The position numbers and the translations under genes were made by a program. Below are positions 18,373-26,829 of a DNA stretch of 34,455 nucleotides, one piece after another. A model generated the notes under the pieces. It searched no databases, had not been told where the DNA came from, and saw nothing but the letters and a program-made list of their open reading frames with translations. The stretch covers positions 1 through 34,455 of the forward strand of contig JAHCJV010000062.1 of assembly GCA_026126105.1 (NCBI GenBank), written 5' to 3'. Numbering within the stretch: the stretch's first letter is position 1; every line of letters begins with the position of its first letter. This DNA is from Enhydrobacter sp. (GTDB lineage Bacteria; Pseudomonadota; Alphaproteobacteria; Reyranellales; Reyranellaceae).

Positions 18373-19913
18373 TGGCCGCCGACCCGCCGTCGCCTGCCCA
18401 GCCTGCAGCCTTGCCGCGCGTGACTCTCGATGACGTTGGGGCGGCGCACGAGGCACTGCAGGATGCCGCGCGGCCGCAGACCGTGGCCCGACAGCGCAAG
18501 CGCAATCGCTGGACGGTACGCGAAGGCATCGCGGCCCTCGCCGACCCGGCGAGCTTCGTCGAGTATGGCGGGCTGGTGCGGCCGGCGATGGCGGGCATGG
18601 AGGGCGCGGCGGACGGGCTGGTGATGGGAACGGCGCGGGTCGCAGGCTGCGCCGTCGACATCGTGGCCTACGACTACACCGTCTATGCCGGCACCCAGAG
18701 CGCCAACAACCACGCCAAGATCAGCCGCATGTTCGACCATGCGCTGCAGAATCGCCTGCCGGTGATCTGCTGGCTCGATGGCGGCGGGGCGCGGCCGCAT
18801 GACATGAAGGTCGAGGGCAGGGGATCGGCGGAGACCTTCGTGATCTTCGCCCGCCTCTCCGGCCTCGTGCCGACGGTGGCGATCCTGCCGGGACGGGCCT
18901 TCGCCGGCCACGCCAATCTCGCCGGCATGTGCGACGTGCTGATCGCGACCAGGGACAGCGCGATGGGCATGGCCGGGCCGCCGCTGGTCGAGGCGGCGCT
19001 CGGCCTCAAGCTGACGCCCGAGGAGATCGGTCCGTCGGACGTCCATTTCGCGGCTGGCGCGATCGACATCCTGGTCGAGGACGAGGCCGAGGCGATCGAC
19101 AAGGCCAAACGCTACCTCGCCTATTTCGGCCCCTCGCTGCCGCCGGGCGACGCACCCGACCAGACAGTGCTGCGTGCGCTGGTGCCGGAGAATCCGCGAC
19201 GCGCCTATGACGTGCGACGGGTGATCCATGGTCTGGCCGACCTGGGCAGCGTGCAGGAGCTGCGCGGCGGCTACGGGCGGGCGATGGTGACGGCTCTTGC
19301 GCGGCTCGGCGGCCGCACGGTCGGCGTGATCGCAAACCAGCCGATGTTTCTCGCCGGCGCGATGGACGGGCCCGCCTGCGAGAAGGCGGCGCGCTTCGTG
19401 CAGATATGCGACGCCTTCGACATCCCGCTGCTGGTCCTGTGCGACACGCCCGGCCTGATGGTCGGGCCGGAGATCGAGAAGACCGGCCTGGTGCGGCGCA
19501 GCGCCCGCCTGCTGGCGGCCATGGCCAACGCGACCGTGCCGATGATGACGGTGGTGCTGCGCAAGGCCTACGGGCTGGGCTACTACATCATGGGCTCGCG
19601 GCCGTTCGATCCCGCCATCCTGCTGGCGTGGCCGACGGCGGAGTTCGGCGGCATGGGGCTGGAGGGCGCGGCGAGCATCATTCACCGCAAGGAGCTGGAC
19701 GCCATCGACGACGTCGAGCGGCGGGCGACGGTCCATCGCGAGCGGACGGACGAGCTCAAGCGCTACAACACCGCGCTCGAGGTCGCCGGACGGTTCGGCT
19801 ACGACGATGTGATCGATCCCGCCGAAACGAGGGCCATCCTGCTCAACACGCTGTCCACCTTCCTTACGCCGCCGCCGCGGGCGACGCGGAAGCGGACGAT
19901 CGAGCCGTACTAA
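18372..19913 (+). CDS. Acyl-CoA carboxyltransferase (beta) subunit, second paralogue
   Basis: The 513-residue product has two carboxyltransferase domains: EGAADGLVMGTARVAG, YDYTVYAGTQSANNHAKISRM, SAMGMAGPPLVEAA in the first, and ANQPMFLAGAMDG, CDTPGLMVGPEIEKTG, KAYGLGYYIMGSRPF in the second. It differs clearly from the first paralogue: the N-terminus begins with about 30 unlike residues, and the glycine-rich loops differ, so it is not a recent duplicate. ATG at 18372-18374 shares its first base with the TGA of the binding-protein gene. The two paralogues sit on opposite arms of one TetR-controlled locus and may form a mixed complex or act on successive substrates; both ideas are inference. 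Confidence 0.87.
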   Translation: MAADPPSPAQPAALPRVTLDDVGAAHEALQDAARPQTVARQRKRNRWTVREGIAALADPASFVEYGGLVRPAMAGMEGAADGLVMGTARVAGCAVDIVAYDYTVYAGTQSANNHAKISRMFDHALQNRLPVICWLDGGGARPHDMKVEGRGSAETFVIFARLSGLVPTVAILPGRAFAGHANLAGMCDVLIATRDSAMGMAGPPLVEAALGLKLTPEEIGPSDVHFAAGAIDILVEDEAEAIDKAKRYLAYFGPSLPPGDAPDQTVLRALVPENPRRAYDVRRVIHGLADLGSVQELRGGYGRAMVTALARLGGRTVGVIANQPMFLAGAMDGPACEKAARFVQICDAFDIPLLVLCDTPGLMVGPEIEKTGLVRRSARLLAAMANATVPMMTVVLRKAYGLGYYIMGSRPFDPAILLAWPTAEFGGMGLEGAASIIHRKELDAIDDVERRATVHRERTDELKRYNTALEVAGRFGYDDVIDPAETRAILLNTLSTFLTPPPRATRKRTIEPY

Positions 19914-19972
19914 GGGGGCGAGTTACGAGGCAGGGCCTCGATATGGTTCCCGGTTTCTTCTAGGATCGGGCC

Positions 19973-20521
19973 ATGAACATCGATGCCATCAAGATCGGCC
20001 ACAATCCGCCCGAGGACGTCAACACCATCATCGAGGTGCCGATCGGGGGCGAGCCGATCAAGTACGAGATGGACAAGGCGGCGGGGACCCTGGTGGTCGA
20101 CCGCTTCCTCTATACGGCGATGCGCTATCCGGGAAATTACGGCTTCGTGCCGCACACGCTGTCGGAAGACGGGGACCCGATCGACGTGCTGGTCGCCAAC
20201 ACGCGGCCGATCATACCCGGCGCCATCCTGAATGTGCGGCCGATCGGCGTGCTCCGCATGGAGGACGACGGCGGCGGCGACGAGAAGATCATCGCCGTGC
20301 CGAGCTCGCGGACCACGAAGCGGTACGTCAATGTGACCACCTACACCGACCTGCCCGCAATCACCCGCGAGCAGATCGAGCACTTCTTCGTGCACTACAA
20401 GGACCTCGAACCGGGCAAGTGGGTGAAGCTTCTGGGCTGGGGAGGTCTCGACGAGGCACGGGAATTGATCGGCGCGGCGATCGAGCGCGCCAAGGCGCAC
20501 GATCGCGCGACGTCTCGGTGA
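19973..20521 (+). CDS. ppa: Inorganic pyrophosphatase, family I
   Basis: The 182-residue enzyme hydrolyses pyrophosphate to phosphate in the cytoplasm and drives biosynthetic reactions. The metal-binding signature DGDPIDVLV is at 66-74 (Asp66, Asp68, Asp71), with the conserved Lys30 in EPIKYE and the RYPGNYGFVP segment. Length matches the family's hexameric bacterial enzymes (about 175-180). The ATG is 59 bp after the carboxyltransferase stop. The stop TGA overlaps the GTG start of the following membrane-protein gene. Confidence 0.96.
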   Translation: MNIDAIKIGHNPPEDVNTIIEVPIGGEPIKYEMDKAAGTLVVDRFLYTAMRYPGNYGFVPHTLSEDGDPIDVLVANTRPIIPGAILNVRPIGVLRMEDDGGGDEKIIAVPSSRTTKRYVNVTTYTDLPAITREQIEHFFVHYKDLEPGKWVKLLGWGGLDEARELIGAAIERAKAHDRATSR

Positions 20522-21165
20522 CGCAGCCGGACATCGCGCTGCTGCTGTCGGTCGTCGATGGCGTTGGGACCTTCGCCTTCGCGCTGAGCGGCGCGACCCT
20601 CGCCATTCGCAAGCGTTTCGACATTTTCGGCGTGCTGTTCCTGGCGTTCGTCGTGGCGGTCGCGGGCGGCGTGGCGCGCGACGTGCTGATCGGTGCGGTG
20701 CCGCCGGAAGCGATCGCGAGGTGGCATGGCTTCGCCATCGCGATGGCCGGCGGACTGGCAACCTTCCTCGCCTATCCTCTGGTGCGCCTTCTCAGCCGCC
20801 CGGTGATGCTGCTCGATGCGATCGGCCTCGCCCTGTTCGCCGTGACCGGCGCGCAGAAGGCGCTGGCCTACGGCATCGATCCGGTCATCGCGGCCGTGCT
20901 CGGCATGATCTCGGGCATCGGCGGCGGCATGGCGCGCGATGTTCTCGCGGGCGAGGTACCCTTCGTGCTGCGGACCGATCTCTACGCTGTCGCCGCTCTG
21001 GCGGCGGGCGCGATCGTCGCCCTCGGCAGCGAGATGGGGGTACCGCCGGCCTGGACAATGCTGCTGGGCGCCTCGTTCTGCATATTCCTGCGCATCATGG
21101 CGCTGTTCTACGGCTGGCGGGCACCGGTCTCGCGCTGGAGCCGGGACCACGGGCCTCCCGCTTGA
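20518..21165 (+). CDS. TRIC/UPF0126-family membrane protein
   Basis: The 215-residue product has about seven hydrophobic helices and two internally related halves. Each half has a glycine-rich ARDVL motif (VAGGVARDVLIGAVPPE and GIGGGMARDVLAGEVP). This is the UPF0126 pattern, related to trimeric intracellular cation channels. Bacterial members are thought to conduct small ions; a physiological role is not fixed. The GTG at 20518-20520 overlaps the ppa stop (GTGA), so the two genes are translationally coupled. A longer in-frame ORF starting inside ppa is rejected because the family N-terminus begins at LLLSVVDGVGTFAFALSGA. Confidence 0.88.
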   Translation: MTQPDIALLLSVVDGVGTFAFALSGATLAIRKRFDIFGVLFLAFVVAVAGGVARDVLIGAVPPEAIARWHGFAIAMAGGLATFLAYPLVRLLSRPVMLLDAIGLALFAVTGAQKALAYGIDPVIAAVLGMISGIGGGMARDVLAGEVPFVLRTDLYAVAALAAGAIVALGSEMGVPPAWTMLLGASFCIFLRIMALFYGWRAPVSRWSRDHGPPA

Positions 21166-21197
21166 ATCGACCCGAGAAAACGGGCACGGACTGAATC

Positions 21198-22538
21198 GTG
21201 CCGATCTCCAGTCGTTTCGTGGTCCAGTCCACGATTGGCCTGCTTGCCGTTGGGCTGCTGACCCTGCTCGCCATCGTCGGCATGACGATTTGGCTCGGCG
21301 AGCGCTCGCAGGCCAATTTCGAGGAAGTGATCGAGGCACGCGATACGCGGATCGCCGCGGTCGAACTGCGCAGCGCCCTGCAGGCCGCGGAATCGAGCCA
21401 GCGCGGCTTCATCGCGACCGGCAACGAGATCTATCTGGCGCCTTATGGTACGGCCAAGGCCAATGCCGAGGACCAGCTCGCGATCGTGAAGCGAGCGCTC
21501 GCGCTCAACGCCGAGACCGAGCCGCTGATCCGCCGGCTTTCGAGTGTCGTCGGCGAGAAGTTCTCCGAGATGGATCAGTCGATCGCGCTCAAGAACGATC
21601 TGAAGGACGGCGAGGCTCTGGCGATGCTGCGGACCAATCGCGGCAAGGCGCTGATGGACGAGGCAAACGTCTTCCTGTCGGGCATCATCCGCACCAGCGA
21701 CGAGCGGCTGACCGCCGGCGTCGGCGAGCAGCGCGCCAATGCGCTGATGCTGCGTTGGGTCTCGATCGGCGGTGCGATCGTGATCGTGCTGGTGGTCGGC
21801 GGCGTCATCGTGACATTCGGGCAGTACACCCGCGAGATCGGCGAGGCCCGCGACGAAGTCCGCCGTCTCAATACGAACCTGGAAGCGCGCGTAGCCGACC
21901 GCACGGCCGAACTGGCCCGCGCCCGCGACCGCGCCGAGGTGCTGTTGGCCGAGGTCAACCATCGGGTCGCCAACAGCCTCTCGATGGTCGCCTCGCTGGT
22001 GAAGCTGCAGGCCAACGCTGTGACCGATCAGACTGCCAAGCGGGCGCTGGCCGAGACTCAGGCGCGTATCTATGCGGTCGGTCTGATCCACACCCGCCTC
22101 TACAGCTCGAGCGACGTGCGCTTCGTGGCGCTCGACGAATACCTGTCGGGCCTTCTGGACCATCTCGAAACATCGATGCGCAGCGAGGGTCACGGCGCGT
22201 CCCTGGTTTACCAGCTGGAGCCGATCAGGCTGCCCACGGACACGAGCATCAACCTTGGTGTCGTGGTCGCAGAATGGGTGACCAACGCCTTCAAGTACGC
22301 CTATCCAGACTGGCGCGGCGAGGTGCGGGTCCGGCTGAAGCGCCTGGCCGACGGCAGGGCCGAGCTCGTCGTCGAGGATGACGGGATCGGGCGCAGCGAG
22401 AACGGTCCTGCCAGGGGAACCGGCCTCGGGACGCGCCTGGTCAAGGCGATGGCCGCCACGATCAATGCCGAAATCGAATACAGCGCGCGCGAGCCGGGCA
22501 CGGCCGCACGTCTGGTGTTCCCGCTGCCAACGACCTGA
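21198..22538 (+). CDS. CHASE3-domain sensor histidine kinase, HisKA_2 type
   Basis: The 446-residue product has a membrane helix at about 12-33, a periplasmic CHASE3 domain (34-185; QAAESSQRGFIATGNEIYL), a second helix at 187-207, a coiled coil, a HisKA_2 domain with AEVNHRVANSLSMVASLVKL (His255), and an ATPase domain with EWVTNAFKYAYP, EDDGIG and GLGTRLVKAM. HisKA_2/HWE kinases are common in alphaproteobacteria, often in the general stress response. There is no receiver and no response regulator beside it. GTG at 21198 is the probable start, with no clear ribosome site, 32 bp after the TRIC-like gene. Confidence 0.88.
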   Translation: MPISSRFVVQSTIGLLAVGLLTLLAIVGMTIWLGERSQANFEEVIEARDTRIAAVELRSALQAAESSQRGFIATGNEIYLAPYGTAKANAEDQLAIVKRALALNAETEPLIRRLSSVVGEKFSEMDQSIALKNDLKDGEALAMLRTNRGKALMDEANVFLSGIIRTSDERLTAGVGEQRANALMLRWVSIGGAIVIVLVVGGVIVTFGQYTREIGEARDEVRRLNTNLEARVADRTAELARARDRAEVLLAEVNHRVANSLSMVASLVKLQANAVTDQTAKRALAETQARIYAVGLIHTRLYSSSDVRFVALDEYLSGLLDHLETSMRSEGHGASLVYQLEPIRLPTDTSINLGVVVAEWVTNAFKYAYPDWRGEVRVRLKRLADGRAELVVEDDGIGRSENGPARGTGLGTRLVKAMAATINAEIEYSAREPGTAARLVFPLPTT

Positions 22539-22577
22539 CTGGCCCCCAACGACCGGCCGTAATACAAAGGCCCCGGG

Positions 22578-23711
22578 ATGGGGTCACTCCGGCACGCCTC
22601 GCTTCTGTCGATCGGCCTGCTCGCCGCAGGCGTCGCTGCTTCGGTGGCCCAGGATGGTCCGCCCGGCATTACCGTGCCGACGACGTTCGCGCCCTTCAAC
22701 GCCGAGGCGCCGCCCTGCCAGCGGCCGCCCGGCCTCGAACGGGTCCTCGCCTTCGCACAGGACAACGAGCGCCAGTTCATGCAGGGCGTCGCTCGCGGCC
22801 TGTCGCTGGCCGCAAGCGATCGCGGGCTGGAGTTCCGCGTCGGCCTGGCACGGGACGACGGCGCCCGCATGATCGAGCAGGTCCAGGGTTTCCGCGCCGC
22901 GCGGGTGGGCGCCGTGGTCGCCGCCCCGGTCGATGCGCCGTCGCTGGCACGCAGCCTCCAGCAGGTGATCTGGTCGGGCGGCTATGTCGGCACCGTCGTG
23001 CCGCCGCCCGCGACCTCGCTGCTCAATGCGCCGCAATACCTGACCGGCAAGGTGCTGGGCGACGCCGCGGCCGCCTATATCCGCAGCCGGCTCGGCGGAA
23101 AGGCGAAGGTCGTGCTGCTGACCCACGACAGCCTTCAGTTCCTGGCACCGCGCTTCACTGCCATGCGCGATTCCCTGAAGGGAATGCCGGGCGTCTCGAT
23201 CGTGGCCGACATCTCGCCGCTTACGGTGAACAACGAAGGCGGCATGGCCACGATGCGCACCATCCTGCTCGCCCATCCGACGATCGACGTCGTGCTCGGC
23301 GCCGACACCGTCGTGCTGGGGGCGCTGGCGGCGCTGCGGGCAGCGGGCAAGGCGCGGCCCGACCAGTTCCTGGGCGGCATCGACGGCGAGCCGCAGGCGG
23401 TCGCCGAGATCAAGCAGGGCAACAGCCCGTACAAGGCGAGCGTCAGCCTCGCCTCGCCGGTGTTCGGCTATGCGATGGGGCAGCACGCCGCCGACTGGCT
23501 CGAGGGCAGGAGCATCCCCCAGGCAATGGATATCCTGCCCATCGCCCTGTCGCTCGACAACATCGGACGCTACGAAGCCGACCTTGCCGACCCCGGCGCC
23601 GTCTATGCCGATCCGGTGCGCCGGGCGGTCTATCTCCGGATGTACGGCAACATCTGCTACGACACCCGCGACCGCTACGTGAACTTTCCCTGGTCGTCCG
23701 AGCGGAAGTGA
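22578..23711 (+). CDS. Periplasmic sugar-binding-type protein (Peripla_BP_4-like)
   Basis: The 377-residue product has a signal peptide (about 1-24, ending SVAQ), then a periplasmic binding fold of the ribose-binding type: FAQDNERQFMQGVARGLSLAAS, VVAAPVDAPSLARSL, VVLLTHDSLQFLAPRF and DVVLGADTVVLGALAAL. ABC permease and ATPase genes are missing next to it. It starts 39 bp after the CHASE3 kinase stop, so it may be a ligand-sensing partner of that kinase rather than a transport component. The C-terminus (NICYDTRDRYVNFPW) is unusually long for the class. The ligand is unknown. Confidence 0.8.
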   Translation: MGSLRHASLLSIGLLAAGVAASVAQDGPPGITVPTTFAPFNAEAPPCQRPPGLERVLAFAQDNERQFMQGVARGLSLAASDRGLEFRVGLARDDGARMIEQVQGFRAARVGAVVAAPVDAPSLARSLQQVIWSGGYVGTVVPPPATSLLNAPQYLTGKVLGDAAAAYIRSRLGGKAKVVLLTHDSLQFLAPRFTAMRDSLKGMPGVSIVADISPLTVNNEGGMATMRTILLAHPTIDVVLGADTVVLGALAALRAAGKARPDQFLGGIDGEPQAVAEIKQGNSPYKASVSLASPVFGYAMGQHAADWLEGRSIPQAMDILPIALSLDNIGRYEADLADPGAVYADPVRRAVYLRMYGNICYDTRDRYVNFPWSSERK

Positions 23712-23742
23712 CCGCGACTCGGAGTGCGCTACACACCCAACT

Positions 23743-23847
23743 TCACCCTGAGGAGCGGAGCGCAGCGAGCGTCTCGAAGGGTGGCCAAGGGCACGGTGCG
23801 GGCTGCCACCCTTCGAGACACTCGCTTCGCTCCGTTCCTCAGGGTGA
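23743..23847. repeat. Long inverted repeat with 43-bp arms, REP-like element
   Basis: The arm at 23743-23785 and the arm at 23805-23847 are reverse complements with about three mismatches, separated by a 19-base loop. The arm contains CACCCTGAGGAGCGGAG and CGTCTCGAAGGGTGGC. It lies between the ends of two convergent genes (sugar-binding protein and lysozyme), where such elements often act as bidirectional terminators or transcript stabilisers. The sequence looks like a dispersed short palindromic repeat family found in several alphaproteobacterial genomes; only one copy is seen here. Confidence 0.85.
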
Positions 23848-23901
23848 GGTGAGTGTGCTGCTCGAAGACCCTGACGCGATATCGGCCGAGACTCAAAAGC
23901 T

Positions 23902-24708
23902 TCAGCCGCGGCCGACCCAGAAGCGGTTGAGGCCCGCGACGTCGCCGGCGAACATATTGCGATCGCAATGGCTGACGCCTTTGACGGCGCGCGACACGCT
24001 GCCATAGGCGGCGTCGCTTTCGCGCTCGTCGGCGACATACTGCCAGAGGCGCCAGCCGCGATCGGCCCAGGCGAACGGCACTTCCGGCTGCTCGCGATAG
24101 TCGGCGAGCCAGAGGTCGCAGCGGGCGACGACCGACGAGGAGGTCACGGGGGCGTCGAGGCTGATCCCATGACGGCCGTAGCGCTGCCCGTTGGCCCATT
24201 TCGGATGGGCATAGACGATCGGCAGCCGGCCGGTCGCGCGATGGATGGCCATGACGAACGCCTCGGCCTGGCCGAGCCGCATCGAGTTGCGCGGGTTGCC
24301 TTCGTTGGGCTCGAGGTCCAGCGCCAGCAGGGTCTTCGGTCCCGGCTGGGCGACCGACAGGAACGCCGCTGCCTGCTGCTCGCCCGAATACTGGCGCGTG
24401 CCGAAATGGTAGGCGCCCCACAGCAGGCCGGCCGCCTCCGCCTGGCGCCGCCGCGCGCCGTAGCTCGGGTCGAACCAGTCGCCGCCCTCGCTCGCCTTGT
24501 GGATTACGCCCAGGATGTTGCTGCGGCGGACGAGGTTGAAGTCGGTGACCCGGACGTTGTGGCTGATGTCGATCACCGCATCCAGCCCGGCCCGTTCGGG
24601 ATAGCCGGAGCCGCTGCTGGAAGAATAGGATCCGTTCTGCTGGCTGGAGCAGGCTGCCACGGTTGGCAGGACGGTCATTCCGCCAATCATGGTCCGGCGT
24701 GAAATCAT
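23902..24708 (-). CDS. GH25 lysozyme-like lipoprotein (muramidase family)
   Basis: The 268-residue product begins MISRRTMIGG, with twin arginines at 4-5, and a lipobox VAAC ending at Cys20. This suggests Tat export and lipid anchoring, followed by a Ser-rich linker. The GH25 fold is marked by DAVIDISHN (Asp47), IHKASEG, GAYHFG (98-103), LALDLEPN with Asp131 and Glu133, and WQYVAD near the end. GH25 enzymes cleave the beta-1,4 bond of peptidoglycan between N-acetylmuramic acid and N-acetylglucosamine. The start at 24706-24708 is chosen because it puts the export signal at the N-terminus; a longer in-frame ORF reaches 24969. It is divergent from the FAD monooxygenase. Confidence 0.87.
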   Translation of the reverse strand: MISRRTMIGGMTVLPTVAACSSQQNGSYSSSSGSGYPERAGLDAVIDISHNVRVTDFNLVRRSNILGVIHKASEGGDWFDPSYGARRRQAEAAGLLWGAYHFGTRQYSGEQQAAAFLSVAQPGPKTLLALDLEPNEGNPRNSMRLGQAEAFVMAIHRATGRLPIVYAHPKWANGQRYGRHGISLDAPVTSSSVVARCDLWLADYREQPEVPFAWADRGWRLWQYVADERESDAAYGSVSRAVKGVSHCDRNMFAGDVAGLNRFWVGRG

Positions 24709-24844
24709 TCGGTGCGTCCATCCGTCAAATGTTTCTGGTGGCAAGATAGCAGGGTCTCGGGGATTCGTCAGTGGAGAGAGCTGCACTGCCCTCACACCTT
24801 TTCGTGGGCTACTCTGATCGGCGTCGTCATGGGGAGGATTTCGG

Positions 24845-26317
24845 TTGGCTGAACATTCGACAGTCCTGATCGTCGGCGCAGGGCCGGTCGGCCTGACGCT
24901 CGCCAACGAGCTGGTGCGGCACGGCGTGGCGGTGCGCATCGTCGACAAGGCGCCGGCGCCGACGGACAAGTCGAAGGCCCTGGTGCTGTGGAGCCGGTCG
25001 CTCGAGCTGTTCGACGATGCGGGCTATGTCGAGCAATTCCTGGCGGGCGGCTTTCCGGCCCACGGCGTGCAGATCTCCACCGGCGAGGAGATCGTTGCGC
25101 GCGTCAGCCTCGACTCGGTCGACAGCCGGTTTCCCTACGCCTTGATGATCCCGCAAAGCGGGACCGAGCGCATCCTCGAGGAGCGCCTGGCGTCCCATGG
25201 GGTGTCGGTCGAGCGGTCGGTCGAGTTGGCCGGCTTCACCGACAAGCGCGCGTCGGTCGAGGCGACCCTGAAGAAGCCGGATGGCAGCGAGGAGATAGTG
25301 GAACCCGACTGGCTGGTGGGCTGCGACGGCGCCCATTCGGCGGTCCGCCACGGGCTCGGCTTCGCCTTCGAGGGCTCGACCCACGAAAGCCACTGGGCCC
25401 TTGCCGACGGTCACATCTCCGGCATCGAGCCGAACGACCGGCTGCACATCTTCTGGCATCGCGACGGCATCCTGGCGTTCTTCCCGATCGTCGGCGACCG
25501 CTGGCGGGTGGTGGCCGATCTCGGTCCCGCGACCGACGGCGAACGCCACGCCGATCCGACCCTGGCCGAAATCAACGCGCTGCTCGCCCATCGCGGCTCG
25601 CCGTCGTTCGTGATGTCGGATCCGATCTGGCTCGCCGCCTTCCGCATCAACGAGCGCAAGGTGAAGGACTATCGCAAGGGCCGCGTGTTCCTCGCCGGCG
25701 ATGCCGCGCACATCCACAGCCCGGCGGGCGGGCAGGGCATGAACACCGGCATGCAGGACGCCTTCAACCTTGCCTGGAAGCTGGCGCTGGTGATCAGGGG
25801 CGATGCCCGGCCCGCGCTGCTCGACAGCTACTCGCCGGAGCGTACGGCGGTGGGAGACCGGGTGCTGCGCAATGCCGGGCGCCTCACCGAGGCCGCGACC
25901 CTGCGCAATCCGCTGCTGCAGGGCATCCGCAACACGGTCGCGAAGTTCGCCGCCGGATTTCCGGTGGTGCAGCACAAGATGGCGGACCAGCTCGCCGAGA
26001 TGGATATCGGCTATCCCGACAGCCCGCTGACGGCGCACCACGGGCATGTCGCGACGGGGCCGAAGGCGGGCGAACGCTGGCCGGACAAGCTGCCGGCCGG
26101 CCCGCGCGGCGCGCGGTTCGTCGCGTTCGGCCCACCGGACGCGGCAGCGGCACTGGCTGCGCAGTATCCGAGGCTCGTGATCGTCGCCTCCGGGCATGAC
26201 CCCGGCCACGCCACGGCGCTGCGGCTGGTGCGGCCCGACGGCTATGTCGGCTTCGCAGGATCGTCCAAGGATCAGGCCCGCGCCAAGGCGTACCTCGCGG
26301 AGCTGGCGACCGGCTGA
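24845..26317 (+). CDS. FAD-dependent aromatic-ring-type monooxygenase (PheA/TfdB family)
   Basis: The 490-residue product has the Rossmann motif VLIVGAGPVGLTLANELVRHG (GAGPVG at 11-16), the DG motif GCDGAHSAVR, and the GD motif LAGDAAHIHSPAGGQGMNTG (Asp286), followed by a short thioredoxin-like tail (about 400-490). This is the group A flavin hydroxylase layout of phenol and polyketide hydroxylases. It should hydroxylate an aromatic or enol substrate with NAD(P)H and O2. TTG at 24845 is the start; GGAGG is 7 bases upstream, supporting it. It stands alone, divergent from lysozyme and convergent with the GMC small-subunit gene. The substrate cannot be inferred. Confidence 0.9.
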   Translation: MAEHSTVLIVGAGPVGLTLANELVRHGVAVRIVDKAPAPTDKSKALVLWSRSLELFDDAGYVEQFLAGGFPAHGVQISTGEEIVARVSLDSVDSRFPYALMIPQSGTERILEERLASHGVSVERSVELAGFTDKRASVEATLKKPDGSEEIVEPDWLVGCDGAHSAVRHGLGFAFEGSTHESHWALADGHISGIEPNDRLHIFWHRDGILAFFPIVGDRWRVVADLGPATDGERHADPTLAEINALLAHRGSPSFVMSDPIWLAAFRINERKVKDYRKGRVFLAGDAAHIHSPAGGQGMNTGMQDAFNLAWKLALVIRGDARPALLDSYSPERTAVGDRVLRNAGRLTEAATLRNPLLQGIRNTVAKFAAGFPVVQHKMADQLAEMDIGYPDSPLTAHHGHVATGPKAGERWPDKLPAGPRGARFVAFGPPDAAAALAAQYPRLVIVASGHDPGHATALRLVRPDGYVGFAGSSKDQARAKAYLAELATG

Positions 26318-26354
26318 CGGTTCGCGCTATCGAGTTGAAGTCAGAGACAACCGA

Positions 26355-26804
26355 TCAGCCCTCGACAGGCCGCCAGAACGGTTGGCGCCGGCGCGTCTTG
26401 TCGAGGATGGCGTCGTCGAACGGCGGCAGCTCGAAGCCGCGCGGCTGCAGGGCGCCGGTAGGCCAGCCGATCCGGCGGTGGACCCGCTCGTCGCCGTAAT
26501 AGGCCAGGTAGACGACCTCGAGCAGCGCATTGAACATCTCCGGCTGCGCGCCTTCGAAAGCACCGATCGCCTCGTCCTGCGCCGAACCGGGCAGCGTCAC
26601 GAAGCCGTCGACCGCGAGGCCGTCGAGCAGGCCGATCAGCGCCCGGTGGAACGACGCGTGCTGCCTCGTCATCGCTTCGACGTCGGGCACGAGGCCCATC
26701 GCGCCCGCGCCGGGCAGGTCGTCGATCGGCGGGACGAGCCGGTCCATGACGGCGCGCAGGACGGCCCGTTCGGTCTCGGTCAGGGATCGTGTCGGCGATG
26801 TCAT
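26355..26804 (-). CDS. Gluconate 2-dehydrogenase subunit 3-like protein
   Basis: The 149-residue product matches the small gluconate-2-dehydrogenase subunit 3 family: an N-terminal LTETERAVLRAVMDRLVPP segment, a middle FHRALIGLLDG helix, and the C-terminal YLAYYGDERVHRRIGWPTGALQPRGFELPPFD. It lies 25 bp after the GMC oxidoreductase gene and is transcribed with it. Subunits of this type help fold, anchor or export the GMC flavoprotein. No Tat signal is visible on this copy, so the complex may stay in the cytoplasm. A cytochrome c subunit is not present. Confidence 0.85.
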   Translation of the reverse strand: MTSPTRSLTETERAVLRAVMDRLVPPIDDLPGAGAMGLVPDVEAMTRQHASFHRALIGLLDGLAVDGFVTLPGSAQDEAIGAFEGAQPEMFNALLEVVYLAYYGDERVHRRIGWPTGALQPRGFELPPFDDAILDKTRRRQPFWRPVEG

Positions 26805-26829
26805 GGCTCTGGCTCTGCTGGAGATTCGA

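Noticed and set aside
22584..24038. 484-codon minus-strand frame covering the sugar-binding gene and the inverted repeat
   Set aside because: It is antisense to a gene with a signal peptide and binding-protein motifs and runs through a palindromic element.
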